Part shown: positions 55,621 through 64,000 of the stretch, piece by piece
How the letters are laid out: each line of letters opens with the position of its first letter
Numbering within the stretch: position 1 is the first letter of the stretch
Assembly (NCBI RefSeq): GCF_001697145.1
Contig: NZ_CP012719.1
Span: 964,501-1,028,500 of the forward strand
DNA: 64,000 nt
Direction: 5' to 3'
DNA from: Streptococcus anginosus
GTDB taxonomy: Bacteria > Bacillota > Bacilli > Lactobacillales > Streptococcaceae
Notes under the pieces: generated by a model
What the model was told of the DNA's origin: nothing
Databases searched by the model: none
What the model saw: only the letters and a program-made list of their open reading frames with translations
Translations under genes and position numbers: made by a program

Positions 55621-56369
55621 TATAGCAACATTCCTTCGTCTATGTCAAATTCTGTTAGGATTTGCTGGATTCGGTCGAAATTCAAGCGAAAATGTTCTAA
55701 CGTATGAGCATCAGAGCCAACAGAATACTTTGTTCCGCCCAATTCTTTCACCAAAGACAGGGCATAAATATAAATATCTTCATGGTCATAGAGATACATT
55801 GACTTGCAATTCAGTTCAAAAGCTAAGCTGTAATCTATCATTTTTTGAAAGAGGGTACGAAGTTGAGCTTCAAAGTTTTTCAATTCTTCCACCGTCACAT
55901 TAAACTTGCGAAAACCATAGTCGAAATGTGCCAAAACATGGGCTGGAATACTCTCAATAGCTTCTTCCATTTCTTTTAGATACGTTGGAATAAACTTCAT
56001 TTTATCAAATTGCAAAACAGGCTTTTCTAAATAATCGAATTTCCCATTATGATGAACAGATAAAAGTTTCAAATCATAATCTTTATTCTCCAAAAAAGCT
56101 AAAATATCTTTCTTTCGTGGTCTGTAATAGCCAATCTCAATTCCTTTTTTGATTCGATTTCCATATTTCCGATTGAGAGCAGCTATTTTTCTAGAATAAG
56201 ACTCATAATCAGGAATATCATCGTGAGGAGAGCCTGCATCATACGGATAGGGATTAGATAAATCCAAATGTTCAGTCGTCACGATTTCACCATCGTAATG
56301 TTCCAAATAATCTCTGAAATCAGCATCTGAATCGTAAGAAAAGTAAGTATGAAGATGATTATCACGCAT
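55620..56369 (-). CDS. PHP-domain histidinol-phosphatase-like protein
   Basis: 249 aa, metal-dependent PHP phosphoesterase. Metal ligands: NHLHTYFSYDSDAD at the start, EIGYYRP, LSVHHN, and the C-terminal YSVGSDAHTLEHF. It matches the HisK-type histidinol-phosphatase family. No histidine biosynthesis genes are in the window, so the substrate could be another phosphate ester. AGGAGG lies 9 nt before the ATG. Monocistronic. Confidence 0.85.
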   Translation of the reverse strand: MRDNHLHTYFSYDSDADFRDYLEHYDGEIVTTEHLDLSNPYPYDAGSPHDDIPDYESYSRKIAALNRKYGNRIKKGIEIGYYRPRKKDILAFLENKDYDLKLLSVHHNGKFDYLEKPVLQFDKMKFIPTYLKEMEEAIESIPAHVLAHFDYGFRKFNVTVEELKNFEAQLRTLFQKMIDYSLAFELNCKSMYLYDHEDIYIYALSLVKELGGTKYSVGSDAHTLEHFRLNFDRIQQILTEFDIDEGMLL

Positions 56370-56607
56370 AATATTTTTCCTCCTATCATCCTATAACACT
56401 AAGGAATTATATAGCAGTTTATACTAACTATAATATATTGTATTCTTAAACAAGATTTTCCTAAATTTGATAATTATATTTTGTAGTTGTGTAAAAAATA
56501 AGTATATAATTTTCCTTATATTTGCTGTTTTTATCATAAGCAGCAACAACTGATTGTATTCATTAAAAATTAGATATAAATCACTTCTGTAGATATTAAA
56601 TAATGGA

Positions 56608-57801
56608 CTAATTTTTGATTGATTTCAATTGTTTACGAATCATTTGAAAAACAATCACTAAAAGCGGCGTTAGCAAGATAAGAACTAGCCCTAATCCAAT
56701 AAAAGTCTGATCAAAGCCAAAACTGTCAATCAGCCAACCAACAATCGGAAAAATGATAATCATGCTTAAACTGAACATCATTGAAGCAACACTTAACATG
56801 GTCGCTCTGGCTGAACTTGGTAAATACTGTTGCAAATCATTGTAAAAAATCGGTTGGTACATGGCATACAGAGCATTTGTCGTCAAATAAACAAGTATAT
56901 ACATAAATGGTGTTCCCAAAAATGACAGTACATAAGCTGCTCCTGTTAAACTGACAACTACTGGAAAAATCCGAAAAGAATGCCATGTTTTCCCAATCTT
57001 ACTGGCAAGAGAAACTGCCAAAATATTTAAGACGCTACCAATCAACATAACTGTTGAAATCTGCCATCCTGCCAAGTCTGGTAATTGTTTTTGATAGTAA
57101 AAGTAAAACATGCACATTATTGTTCCAACAAATTGAAAAATCATCATCCATGTAAAAAGACTGGGATTATTTTTCATCTCTTCTCTCACAATCAAGATAA
57201 TTTTTTTCATCGTTAACACTTCGTCATTTTTCTTTTTCATTGTCGGTTCTTTTATCAACCAAATCAGAATTAAAACAATAATAGAGACCGCAATCATGAT
57301 ATAATAGGGAATATACAAATATCCATGTACAAATAACCCCGCTAGTACCGTTCCTAAAGAGATTGCTGCCTCAGAAACACCTGACATCAAACTTGATATT
57401 TTCAAATAACGGTCTTTTAAACCAGCTTCTACAGCAGAGTCATATAACAGTGCAGAGCTCGTTCCTGAATCAAAGTTATAAGACAAAGCATTGATTATCA
57501 TTGCCATTGCATATATCCAAAAATTCCCTCGCCCTGTCAACATTAAAATAGATGATAAAATGCTAGTCAAGCGGCTTACGTACAGATTGGTCTTATAAGA
57601 AAATCGATCTGCCAACATGCCTGACGGAATTTCAAAAACAATGCCTGTTGCATGAAAAATACTCTCTAATAGCCCAATTTGCAGTAAAGACATACCATTT
57701 TGACTGAGGAATAAAATCCAAAAACTCGTAATACCTAAAAATCCTAAGAATTCCACTCCTGCCATAAGAGGAATATTTCTTTTGTAACTTCTCCTAAACA
57801 T
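56608..57801 (-). CDS. Major facilitator superfamily transporter
   Basis: 397-aa membrane protein with about 12 helices and a cytoplasmic loop rich in Lys/Glu (EPTMKKKNDEVLTMKK, about 190). IPSGMLADRFSYKTNLYVSR matches the conserved MFS loop 2-3 motif. Substrate unknown, multidrug or small-molecule export likely. AAAGGA lies before the ATG. The 238-bp gap to its right-to-left downstream neighbour is AT-rich and shows no gene. Confidence 0.85.
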   Translation of the reverse strand: MFRRSYKRNIPLMAGVEFLGFLGITSFWILFLSQNGMSLLQIGLLESIFHATGIVFEIPSGMLADRFSYKTNLYVSRLTSILSSILMLTGRGNFWIYAMAMIINALSYNFDSGTSSALLYDSAVEAGLKDRYLKISSLMSGVSEAAISLGTVLAGLFVHGYLYIPYYIMIAVSIIVLILIWLIKEPTMKKKNDEVLTMKKIILIVREEMKNNPSLFTWMMIFQFVGTIMCMFYFYYQKQLPDLAGWQISTVMLIGSVLNILAVSLASKIGKTWHSFRIFPVVVSLTGAAYVLSFLGTPFMYILVYLTTNALYAMYQPIFYNDLQQYLPSSARATMLSVASMMFSLSMIIIFPIVGWLIDSFGFDQTFIGLGLVLILLTPLLVIVFQMIRKQLKSIKN

Positions 57802-58121
57802 ACTTTTTCCTTTACTAAGAAGAAACCGAACTTCCCGTTCAGTTTTCTAACTTATTCATTTTTCATAATATTTCAATTTTAAAGAGGTTGGGACATAAGC
57901 TCCCAACCTCATGCATTTTATAGTTTGGCTTGCAAAACGCAGTGGTTGGTTGGATATCCTTATCCCTTGTTATACCGGTGATAACGGCTATCCTAACCAA
58001 CTTATACAGAGGTGGAAGTAAAACAGTCCAGTGGACTGTTTTAGGTCAGCAACTAGAAACTAGGACTTGCTGAAAAATCAAATTCTTCGAATGATTGATT
58101 TCTATCCCACTCTCACATTTC
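57802..58121. repeat. Composite repeat region between the MFS gene and asnS
   Basis: No gene in 320 bp. It holds a perfect 10-bp hairpin (GAGGTTGGGA/TCCCAACCTC, 57884-57910), an imperfect long inverted repeat around TTGGTTGGATA...TATCCTAACCAA (about 57943-58003), a perfect 12-bp inverted repeat with one central base (TAAAACAGTCCA, 58019-58043), and a TTTCTATCCCACTC tail at about 58100. These pieces resemble dispersed intergenic repeats of oral streptococci. The tail probably also terminates asnS. Confidence 0.55.
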
Positions 58122-59468
58122 CTAAGGTTCAATTCTGTGGAGCATACGTGGGAATGGAATGGCTTCACGGATGTGTTTCGTTCCTGCAACAAATGTCACC
58201 ATACGTTCCAAACCAAGTCCAAATCCAGCATGAGGAACTGAACCATATTTACGAAGATCTAGATAGAAAGCATAGTCATCAGAGTTCAGACCATTTTCTT
58301 CAATCTTCGCTAATAATTTTTCATAGCTTTCTTCACGAGCTGATCCACCAATGATTTCTCCATAACCCTCTGGTGCTAAAAGGTCTGCACAAAGCACACG
58401 TTCTTCGTTACCAGGAACAGGTTTCATGTAGAAAGCCTTAAAGCTAGCAGGGTAGTTCACAACGAACGTTGGCACACCAAAATAGTTTGAAATCCAAGTT
58501 TCGTGAGGTGAGCCGAAATCATCACCTCGTTCGATATGCTCATACTCTGCATCTTCATCATTTTCGTGTTCTTGTAAGAGGTCAATTACTTCATCGTAAG
58601 AAATACGTTTGAAGGGTTCTGCTACGTATTTTTTAAGAAGTTCAATATCACGTTCCAACACTTCAAGCGCATGTGGTGCACGATCCAAAACTCCTTGAAT
58701 CAAAGCCTTCACATAAGCCTCTTGAAGATTAAGCGACTCATCATGAGTAACAAATGGATATTCTGCATCCATCATCCAGAATTCTGTCAAATGACGACGT
58801 GTTTTAGATTTTTCGGCACGGAAAACAGGGCCAAAGTCAAATACACGACCAAGTGCCATAGCACCTGCTTCTAAGTAAAGTTGCCCAGATTGACTTAGAA
58901 AGGCAGGAGTTCCAAAATAATCTGTTTCAAAAAGCTCTGTGGAATCTTCTGCTGCATTTCCCGATAAAATCGGACTATCAAATTTGATAAAGCCATTGCG
59001 GTCAAAAAATTCATAGGAAGCATAGATAATCGCGTTGCGAATCTGCATAATTGCCATTTGCTTGCGTGAACGCAGCCATAAGTGACGATGATCCATCAAA
59101 AAGTCTGTTCCGTGCTCTTTTGGTGTGATAGGATAATCATTAGACTCTCCAACGATTTCAATATCCGTCACGTCTAATTCATATCCAAATTTTGAGCGCT
59201 CATCTTCTTTGACGATTCCTTTTACCAAAACAGCTGTTTCTTGGTTCAAGTGTTTGATGATATTAAATTTATTCAAACCCTCCTCTTCACCAAATTTTTC
59301 AAGGAAATTTGGCTTGAAAGCCACAGCTTGAAAAAAAGCTGTCCCATCGCGCAATTGCAGAAAAGCAATCTTTCCTTTTCCTGATTTATTGGCAACCCAA
59401 GCACCAATCGTCACTTCTTCTCCGACATGATTTTTAACATCCATAATTGAAGTATATTTTGTTAACAC
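58122..59468 (-). CDS. asnS: Asparaginyl-tRNA synthetase
   Basis: 448-aa class IIb synthetase. N-terminal OB-fold anticodon-binding domain ([24 protein letters not shown]), then the catalytic domain with motif 2 ([25 protein letters not shown]) and motif 3 ([12 protein letters not shown]). Start taken as GTG at 59468, giving the family length. An in-frame ATG at 59513 would add 15 residues that are out-of-frame sequence of the VOC pseudogene. No T-box leader was found. Confidence 0.93.
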   Translation of the reverse strand: MLTKYTSIMDVKNHVGEEVTIGAWVANKSGKGKIAFLQLRDGTAFFQAVAFKPNFLEKFGEEEGLNKFNIIKHLNQETAVLVKGIVKEDERSKFGYELDVTDIEIVGESNDYPITPKEHGTDFLMDHRHLWLRSRKQMAIMQIRNAIIYASYEFFDRNGFIKFDSPILSGNAAEDSTELFETDYFGTPAFLSQSGQLYLEAGAMALGRVFDFGPVFRAEKSKTRRHLTEFWMMDAEYPFVTHDESLNLQEAYVKALIQGVLDRAPHALEVLERDIELLKKYVAEPFKRISYDEVIDLLQEHENDEDAEYEHIERGDDFGSPHETWISNYFGVPTFVVNYPASFKAFYMKPVPGNEERVLCADLLAPEGYGEIIGGSAREESYEKLLAKIEENGLNSDDYAFYLDLRKYGSVPHAGFGLGLERMVTFVAGTKHIREAIPFPRMLHRIEP

Positions 59469-59487
59469 GTTTTTTCTCTTTTCTATT

Positions 59488-59666
59488 TTATTTTTTATGA
59501 TAAACAGCCTCAATGTTGTTCCCGTCTGGGTCTATCACAAAAGCCGCATAGTATTTTTACGTTCGCCAGGTGCACCATTATCCTTTCCTCCAGCAGCCAA
59601 AGCTGCTTGATAGAAAGCTTTAGAAATTTCTAAATTCTTTACCTTAAGGGTAAAATGATCGATCAT
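59488..59666 (-). pseudogene. Remnant of a VOC/glyoxalase-family gene
   Basis: Starts 3 nt past the aspB stop with a good GGAGGG. It reads MIDHFTLKVKNLEISKAFYQ and then AALAAGGKDNGAPGER, which in intact relatives lie far apart (N-terminus and C-terminal half). After KNT the frame breaks (stop soon after), while another frame continues [20 protein letters not shown] to a stop at 59488. About half the usual length is missing, plus a frameshift. Deletion between two similar FYQAAL-coding stretches is a likely cause. Confidence 0.85.
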
Positions 59667-59669
59667 TTT

Positions 59670-60848
59670 TTAACCCTCCATAAACGCCTTGATACGATGG
59701 ACGGCCTCTTTCAAGGCATCCATATCCGTCGCATAGCTCAGGCGAACATTCTCTGGCGCACCAAAGCCAGCACCCGTTACAAGAGCGACACCTACTTCTT
59801 CTAGAATAGCTGTTGTAAACTCTGTCACATCTGAATAGCCTTTCAGCTCCATTGCTTTTTTAACATTTGGAAAGAGGTAAAACGCTCCTTGTGGTTTCAC
59901 CACTTCAAAGCCAGGAACTTCTGCAAGCAAAGGATAAATGGTATTGAGACGTTCTTCAAAAGCCTGACGCATGATTTCAACAGTATCTTGAGGACCCTTT
60001 AGAGCTTCAATCGCCGCATATTGGGAAGCAGCGGTTGGATTAGAAGTCGTTTGTCCAGCCACTTTACTCATCGCTGCAATGATTTTTGGTTCTCCAACAG
60101 CATAACCCAGCCTCCAACCAGTCATCGAATACGACTTAGATACACCATTGATAACAATTGTCTGCTTGCGAATAGCTTCAGATAAGCTTGAAATCGGTGT
60201 AAATTCATTTCCATTGTAAACCAAGCGGCCATAAATATCATCTGCCAAAATGAGAATATCATGCTCTACAGCCCAATTACCTATCGCTAATAACTCTTCA
60301 GCAGTATAAATCATTCCCGTTGGATTAGAAGGAGAATTGAGCACCAAAACTTTCGTTTTCTCTGTCCGAGCAGCCTCTAATTGCTCAACGGTCACTTTGA
60401 AATGATTTGCTTCTGTCGTTTGAACAAAAACTGGTAACCCTTCTGCCATCTTAATCTGGTCGCCATAACTAACCCAGCACGGTGCCGGAATAATCGCTTC
60501 ATCACCTGGATTGATGACACTCATAAAAAAGGTATAAAGGGAGAACTTTGCACCCGTTGCAACGGTCACTTGATTTGGTTTAATCGTATAACCATAGTAT
60601 TTTGCAAAATATGCTACAATTGCTTCCTTTAATTCAGGCAGACCACTGGTAACCGTATAAAAGCTAGCTCTACCGTCTTTTATTGCAGAGATAGCAGCAT
60701 CTTGAATATTCTTCGGAGTTGGAAAATCTGGCTCTCCCAAAGTCAGCGAAAGGATATCACGACCTTGTGCTTTTAAAGCTTTTGCGCGCGCTGCTGCTGC
60801 TAAAGTTACACTTTCTTCCATATTTAAAACACGATTTGATAATATCAT
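59670..60848 (-). CDS. aspB: Pyridoxal-phosphate aspartate aminotransferase
   Basis: 392-aa class I aminotransferase interconverting aspartate and oxaloacetate. PLP lysine in VSKSYSMTGWRLGY, plus LNSPSNPTG, ADDIYGRLVY and the C-terminal LSYATDMDAL with the substrate Arg. It overlaps the ypmB-like gene by 4 bp. The order ypmB-aspB-asnS is the same as in B. subtilis, apart from the VOC remnant. AAGGAGG before the ATG. Confidence 0.94.
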   Translation of the reverse strand: MILSNRVLNMEESVTLAAAARAKALKAQGRDILSLTLGEPDFPTPKNIQDAAISAIKDGRASFYTVTSGLPELKEAIVAYFAKYYGYTIKPNQVTVATGAKFSLYTFFMSVINPGDEAIIPAPCWVSYGDQIKMAEGLPVFVQTTEANHFKVTVEQLEAARTEKTKVLVLNSPSNPTGMIYTAEELLAIGNWAVEHDILILADDIYGRLVYNGNEFTPISSLSEAIRKQTIVINGVSKSYSMTGWRLGYAVGEPKIIAAMSKVAGQTTSNPTAASQYAAIEALKGPQDTVEIMRQAFEERLNTIYPLLAEVPGFEVVKPQGAFYLFPNVKKAMELKGYSDVTEFTTAILEEVGVALVTGAGFGAPENVRLSYATDMDALKEAVHRIKAFMEG

Positions 60849-61333
60849 AGCCCCTCCTTGCTGAGCAATGTTCCTGTTTCAAATCCAACATTATAATAAA
60901 TTGTTCCAGACTTGACTTCCCAGATTGGTTGCTCTTTTACATAGCCAAATGTCACTTTATCAATTTGTTTGGCACCACTCTCTTTAGCGATTTGTTTTGC
61001 TTTTTCTTGACTAATCCCTTTGGACAACTCATAAGTATAGATTTTATCACTATCTGCTTCTATTAGAACAGCAAGCTGCGTCTTTTTACGATTTTTCCCC
61101 AAAAGACTATAATAACTTTTTTCACCGTTATAAATAGCAAAGCGATCCACTTTATCCAAATCCGCATATTGACGAGCAATTCTACTAGCCGTTACCTTAG
61201 CTGATTGGTAAGGATCCATAGATAGATTTAAAATGTAAAGGAAAGAAAAAGTGAGAACGGCCAAAACTATCACACTTCCGATAATATATTGCCAAATAAT
61301 GAAATTTCTATCATTTTTTCTTCTATTTTTCAC
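60845..61333 (-). CDS. YpmB-like membrane protein (DUF5590)
   Basis: 162 aa. One N-terminal transmembrane helix (about residues 13-32, IWQYIIGSVIVLAVLTFSFLY) after a basic start, then an extracytoplasmic PepSY-like domain (ASRIARQYADLDKVDRF, and ISQEKAKQIAKESGAKQIDKVTF). It precedes aspB as in B. subtilis; role unknown. GTG start at 61333 with no Shine-Dalgarno; the -10 TATAAT ends 6 nt upstream, so the mRNA is probably leaderless. Confidence 0.8.
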   Translation of the reverse strand: MKNRRKNDRNFIIWQYIIGSVIVLAVLTFSFLYILNLSMDPYQSAKVTASRIARQYADLDKVDRFAIYNGEKSYYSLLGKNRKKTQLAVLIEADSDKIYTYELSKGISQEKAKQIAKESGAKQIDKVTFGYVKEQPIWEVKSGTIYYNVGFETGTLLSKEGL

Positions 61334-61345
61334 TCGTCCATTATA
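61334..61345 (-). promoter_or_regulatory. -10 predicting a leaderless ypmB-like mRNA
   Basis: TATAAT (61340-61345, minus strand) is exactly 6 nt before the GTG at 61333. A TAGAAA at 17 bp could be a weak -35. No ribosome-binding site. Confidence 0.65.
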
Positions 61346-61382
61346 CTATAAATAAGGACTTTTTTCTATCTTTTTCTAAAAT

Positions 61383-61417
61383 TTGATTTTATTACTACTT
61401 ATTGATAAAATACAGAT
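61383..61417 (+). promoter_or_regulatory. Promoter predicting a leaderless marR mRNA
   Basis: TTGATT (61383-61388), 17 bp, TG-A-TAAAAT with the hexamer at 61406-61411, ending exactly 6 nt before ATG 61418. No Shine-Dalgarno. Confidence 0.7.
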
Positions 61418-61864
61418 ATGGACAAACTAACAAAACTTTTTCAAGAAAATCGTCTTGATTTAAAAACAATGATTGTTTTAAATAAAGCTATTCGCACGAT
61501 TCGACCTTTTGAAAATCAAGCGGCAAAGCAACACAAATTGACTCCAACTCAATTTTCAGTCTTAGAAACCCTTTATAGCAAAGGGAACTTACGCATTCAA
61601 GACTTAATTGATAAAATGCTTGCGACATCTGGAAATATGACCGTTGTCATCAAAAATATGATACGGGACGGTTGGATTTTTCGTACCTGTGACCCATCTG
61701 ATCGACGTTCTTTTTTAGTCGGATTGACACCGGAAGGACGTAGTAAAATTGAAGCGGTTCTTCCAGAGCATATTCAAAATATCCAGCAAGGATTAAGGAT
61801 TTTAACAGAGCAAGATAAAGAAGATTTGATTCGGATTTTAAAGAAATTTAAAAATTTGAGCTAA
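61418..61864 (+). CDS. MarR-family transcriptional regulator
   Basis: 148 aa. Winged helix: LTPTQFSVLETLYSKGNLRIQDLIDKMLATSGNMTVVIKNM, wing with SDRRSFLVGLTPEGR, and flanking dimerisation helices. It is divergent from the ypmB-like gene and precedes an FMN reductase by 66 bp on the same strand, so it probably controls that redox gene in response to a quinone, oxidant or phenolic. Predicted leaderless. Confidence 0.9.
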   Translation: MDKLTKLFQENRLDLKTMIVLNKAIRTIRPFENQAAKQHKLTPTQFSVLETLYSKGNLRIQDLIDKMLATSGNMTVVIKNMIRDGWIFRTCDPSDRRSFLVGLTPEGRSKIEAVLPEHIQNIQQGLRILTEQDKEDLIRILKKFKNLS

Positions 61865-61930
61865 TTTCTTGCTAACTAGTGATATTCGTTGTAACATAAA
61901 AGGGTACAAAAGAAAAGGAGAGTGACTTAT

Positions 61931-62482
61931 ATGTCTAAAAAAGTACTATTTATCGTCGGGTCTCTTCGCCAAGGCTCATTCAACCATCAGTTAGCTTCTC
62001 AGGCTGAAAACATTCTTGCTGACAAAGCTGAAGTTTCTTATCTTGATTTCAAAGATGTTCCATTTTTCAACCAAGATATTGAAAGCCCAGCTCCTGCGGC
62101 TGTTGCCAAAGCTCGTGAAGAAATTCTCGCTGCTGATGCTATCTGGCTCTTCTCACCAACCTATAACTGGGCAATTCCAGGAGTTGTTAAAAATCTCTTA
62201 GATTGGCTATCACGTGCACTTGACCTTTCAGACCCATCAGGGCCTTCTGCTCTTAATGAAAAACTTGTAACAGTTTCCTCAGTAGCTAATGGAACTTCTC
62301 CAGATGAAGTTTTCAAACATTATCGCAGCCTTCTTCCATTTATTCGCATGAAAGTTGTTGAACCATTTACTGGTGTTGCTGTAAACCCAGAAGCCTGGGG
62401 AACTGGTCAACTGACAGTTTCCGAAGAAAAACAAGCTGAACTCGCAGCTCAAGCTGAAGCATTATTAGCTGCTATTGACTAA
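61931..62482 (+). CDS. NAD(P)H-dependent FMN reductase
   Basis: 183-aa flavodoxin-like reductase. FMN phosphate loop [14 protein letters not shown], and [21 protein letters not shown] as the isoalloxazine side. It likely reduces quinones, azo compounds or free flavin. ATG at 61931 is preferred over GTG 61922, which sits on the AAGGAG. Downstream of marR, its probable regulator. Ends at a 13-bp perfect hairpin. Confidence 0.88.
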   Translation: MSKKVLFIVGSLRQGSFNHQLASQAENILADKAEVSYLDFKDVPFFNQDIESPAPAAVAKAREEILAADAIWLFSPTYNWAIPGVVKNLLDWLSRALDLSDPSGPSALNEKLVTVSSVANGTSPDEVFKHYRSLLPFIRMKVVEPFTGVAVNPEAWGTGQLTVSEEKQAELAAQAEALLAAID

Positions 62483-62490
62483 AATAAGCA

Positions 62491-62526
62491 AAAAATGGAA
62501 TGACACTTTTACATCATTCCATTTTT
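62491..62526. terminator. Bidirectional terminator between the FMN reductase gene and yaaA
   Basis: Perfect 13-nt arms AAAAATGGAATGA and TCATTCCATTTTT with a 10-nt loop; serves the convergent yaaA too. Confidence 0.9.
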
Positions 62527-62529
62527 ATT

Positions 62530-63255
62530 TTACTCCTTAACAAAGACATAGGTATTTATCGTAGACAAATCCTCTCGGAAAGCAAAGCCTGCAAATTGCA
62601 ATTGTTTGATTTCTTCTTTGCTTCTTACTTGGCTTTCAATTAAAGCTGTTAAAAATTGACCACGAGCTTTTTTAGAAATAGTTGAGTGAACTTTCAAACT
62701 TCCTTCTCTGTCTTCTAAAAATTTAAACCGAAGCATCTTATCGCGCACAGATTTGGAAAACACCGTCTCAAACTCACTTGATAACAGAGACAAAATCATT
62801 TCCTCGTCTGAAATAGCTGCATCATAATCGTTGCGCCAATAATTTTTTAGGCTTTTGCCAGAAATAGTACATTTCACTGAAAAATCCAATCGATGAGGTG
62901 AAATCAACGCCATAGCTGGCATAACACCATATAGACTAGAAGTGATGAACAAATGCTTGTCTACATACCTCGACTTTTTCTCCGTTAAATCACTTCTTTT
63001 GATGTTTCGATACATAAGACCATCAAATAAATGTAGTGCTGGGTAAGTCAAGGCTTGCCCATTTTTTAATTGTTGAAAATGAACATACTCCTCTTCTGCT
63101 CGTTCCAGGTCAATATAATAGAAATGCGCTAATTCTTCAATAGAATACTGTGACAGACTAGCTACAATTGTTTTTGTTTGCTCTGAAAGAAAACACTTGC
63201 CATGAGGTTTAAGGCTAAGATTCATTTCCTTTGCAGTTGGAATTAAAATTTTCAT
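62530..63255 (-). CDS. yaaA: Peroxide stress protein YaaA (DUF328)
   Basis: 241 aa, UPF0246 family. Typical segments: MKILIPTAKEMN at the start, LTYPALHLFDGLMYRNI, ITSSLYGVMPAMALISPHRLDF and VHSTISKKARGQFL. In E. coli YaaA limits free iron under H2O2 stress, and oral streptococci make H2O2; the link here is inference. The -10 TACAAT ends 6 nt before the ATG, and there is no Shine-Dalgarno, so it is probably leaderless. Confidence 0.9.
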   Translation of the reverse strand: MKILIPTAKEMNLSLKPHGKCFLSEQTKTIVASLSQYSIEELAHFYYIDLERAEEEYVHFQQLKNGQALTYPALHLFDGLMYRNIKRSDLTEKKSRYVDKHLFITSSLYGVMPAMALISPHRLDFSVKCTISGKSLKNYWRNDYDAAISDEEMILSLLSSEFETVFSKSVRDKMLRFKFLEDREGSLKVHSTISKKARGQFLTALIESQVRSKEEIKQLQFAGFAFREDLSTINTYVFVKE

Positions 63256-63270
63256 AATCTTATTGTATCA
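63256..63270 (-). promoter_or_regulatory. Extended -10 predicting a leaderless yaaA mRNA
   Basis: TG-A-TACAAT on the minus strand (hexamer 63262-63267), exactly 6 nt before the yaaA ATG at 63255. No ribosome-binding site. Confidence 0.7.
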
Positions 63271-63368
63271 AAAGTTATTTTGCAGAACAAATGATTTTTC
63301 TCTTGACATTAGACATTTGTTATCATATAATCTAGTTATTAAGACTAGATAAGAAAGAGGTGGATATT

Positions 63369-63827
63369 TTGGAAATCACAAAATTCCCAACTTGGGAAGA
63401 ACTACCAGAGTTAGATCTTTATCTTGACCAGGTTCTCCTCTATGTGAATGGTGTCAACGAACAAGCATTTCATAGTACAGATAAGCCTTTAACAGCTGCT
63501 ATGGTCAATAATTATGTGAAACACGCCCACATTCCAAAGCCAATTAAGAAAAAATACAATCGTGTACAGATTGCTCGTCTGATTGTACTGACGACGTTAA
63601 AACCTGTCTTTCCAATACCAGATATTATCAAGACGATTCAACTTCTGGTAGACGGAAAAGATTCGGCCACTCTTTATAATGAATTCGTTAATTGCATGCA
63701 AGAAGAAAAAGCTGACACAGTCGCACCTGCTATTGAAGCAGCTTGCCAAACGGTGAAATTATTTCATCAAACAAAAAAATTAGCTCTAGCCTTAGAAAGA
63801 GGTAAAACAAATGAATCAAACGCTTAA
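63369..63827 (+). CDS. DUF1836 family protein
   Basis: 152-aa probable DNA-binding protein: FPTWEELPELDLYLDQVLLYVN, then a MerR/helix-turn-helix-like segment (AAMVNNYVKHAHIPKPIKKKYNRVQIARLIVLTTLKPVFPIPDI). Start taken as TTG at 63369, with AGAGG 8 nt upstream; the GTG at 63360 overlaps that site. It overlaps the hemolysin III gene by 17 bp, so both are co-translated; DUF1836-hlyIII pairs occur in other Firmicutes. Role unknown. Confidence 0.78.
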   Translation: MEITKFPTWEELPELDLYLDQVLLYVNGVNEQAFHSTDKPLTAAMVNNYVKHAHIPKPIKKKYNRVQIARLIVLTTLKPVFPIPDIIKTIQLLVDGKDSATLYNEFVNCMQEEKADTVAPAIEAACQTVKLFHQTKKLALALERGKTNESNA

Positions 63828-64000
63828 ACTCAGCAAACAACTCAGCTTCGGGGAAGAAATTGCCAATGCTGTCACTCACGCTGTTGGGGCTGTGGTTATG
63901 TTAGTACTGCTTCCTATCTCAGCCATTTACAGCTATGAAGAACATGGTATGCTTGCAGCTGTCGGAGTTTCAATTTTTGTCATCAGTTTATTTCTGATGT
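63811..64000 (+). CDS. Hemolysin III family membrane protein (5' end only)
   Basis: First 63 codons visible; the gene runs past the window. It begins MNQTLKLSKQLSFGEEIANAVTHAVG, the HlyIII/YqfA signature with the conserved Glu and His of the first helix, followed by hydrophobic helices (VVMLVLLPISAIY and LAAVGVSIFVISLFLM). Members are seven-helix membrane proteins of the PAQR superfamily, linked to pore formation or lipid homeostasis. GAGGT lies upstream within the DUF1836 gene. Confidence 0.85.
   Translation, partial: MNQTLKLSKQLSFGEEIANAVTHAVGAVVMLVLLPISAIYSYEEHGMLAAVGVSIFVISLFLM

Noticed and set aside
58122..59513. asnS start at ATG 59513
   Set aside because: The extra 15 residues come from another frame of the VOC pseudogene; GTG 59468 gives the family length.
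59469..59700. T-box leader for asnS
   Set aside because: No T-box sequence or antiterminator stem seen; the space is the end of aspB and the VOC remnant.

Overview
The window looks like part of a low-GC Streptococcus chromosome, most likely from an oral or anginosus/sanguinis-type species; I cannot name the species. The signs are the single-recombinase XerS/difSL pair, SrtA directly after gyrA, plsY divergent from parE, a DprA gene under a com-box, a pyruvate dehydrogenase operon whose lipoyl domain sits on E3 rather than E2, and an LPETG-anchored 5'-nucleotidase. The left end is the replication terminus: a 31-bp difSL-like site lies at 87-117, just before xerS. About 51 of the 62 genes are on the minus strand, so they read toward dif, as expected for the arm of one replichore.

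Layout. 1-7.3 kb: dif, xerS, then lplA and the pyruvate dehydrogenase genes (E3, E2, E1 beta, E1 alpha). 7.3-10.2 kb: an ATP-grasp ligase with two esterase-like hydrolases. 10.2-18.4 kb: trmFO, a nucleotidyltransferase-like gene, topA, dprA, a damaged O-acetyltransferase, a degenerate BglG/LicT antiterminator, rnhB and rbgA. 18.4-27.5 kb: an unusual beta-oxidation-type cluster (two acyl-CoA dehydrogenases, LysR regulator, CoA-transferase, crotonase, thiolase, 3-hydroxyacyl-CoA dehydrogenase, lactonase-like hydrolase), with two cre-like sites at its upstream end. 27.8-36.3 kb: hypothiocyanous acid reductase, srtA, gyrA, ldh, a Nudix hydrolase, three tRNAs, rpsA and a small gene. 36.4-46 kb: ilvE and parC, then parE, with about 3.2 kb of accessory genes between parC and parE (ANT(6)-like, DUF6261-like, an unknown membrane protein) and a 41-bp-period hairpin array; then plsY. 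46-64 kb: 5'-nucleotidase, a TPR protein, dCMP deaminase, TetR/DegV, SatD with DUF3307, sirtuin, enolase, small genes, a PHP phosphatase, an MFS transporter, asnS, a VOC pseudogene, aspB, a ypmB-like gene, marR, an FMN reductase, yaaA, a DUF1836 gene and the start of a hemolysin III gene.

How the genes work together. The metabolic core is pyruvate handling (PDH, LDH, enolase) plus branched-chain amino acid and aspartate transamination. The beta-oxidation-type cluster would yield or consume acetyl-CoA and appears to be under CcpA control. DNA topology and end-of-replication functions (XerS, TopA, GyrA, ParC, ParE) are also concentrated here.

The observations I rate highest are: (1) the 41-bp-period array of hairpins with different stems but a shared GTCCGAAA core at about 41860-42043; (2) five genes (plsY, DUF1694, ypmB-like, marR, yaaA) whose -10 hexamer ends exactly 6 nt before the start codon with no Shine-Dalgarno sequence, which predicts leaderless mRNAs; (3) the SatD/DUF3307 pair, where SatD looks like a class III nucleotidyl cyclase-type domain joined to a helix-turn-helix and is preceded by a perfect 34-bp palindrome; and (4) the catabolite-regulated beta-oxidation cluster.
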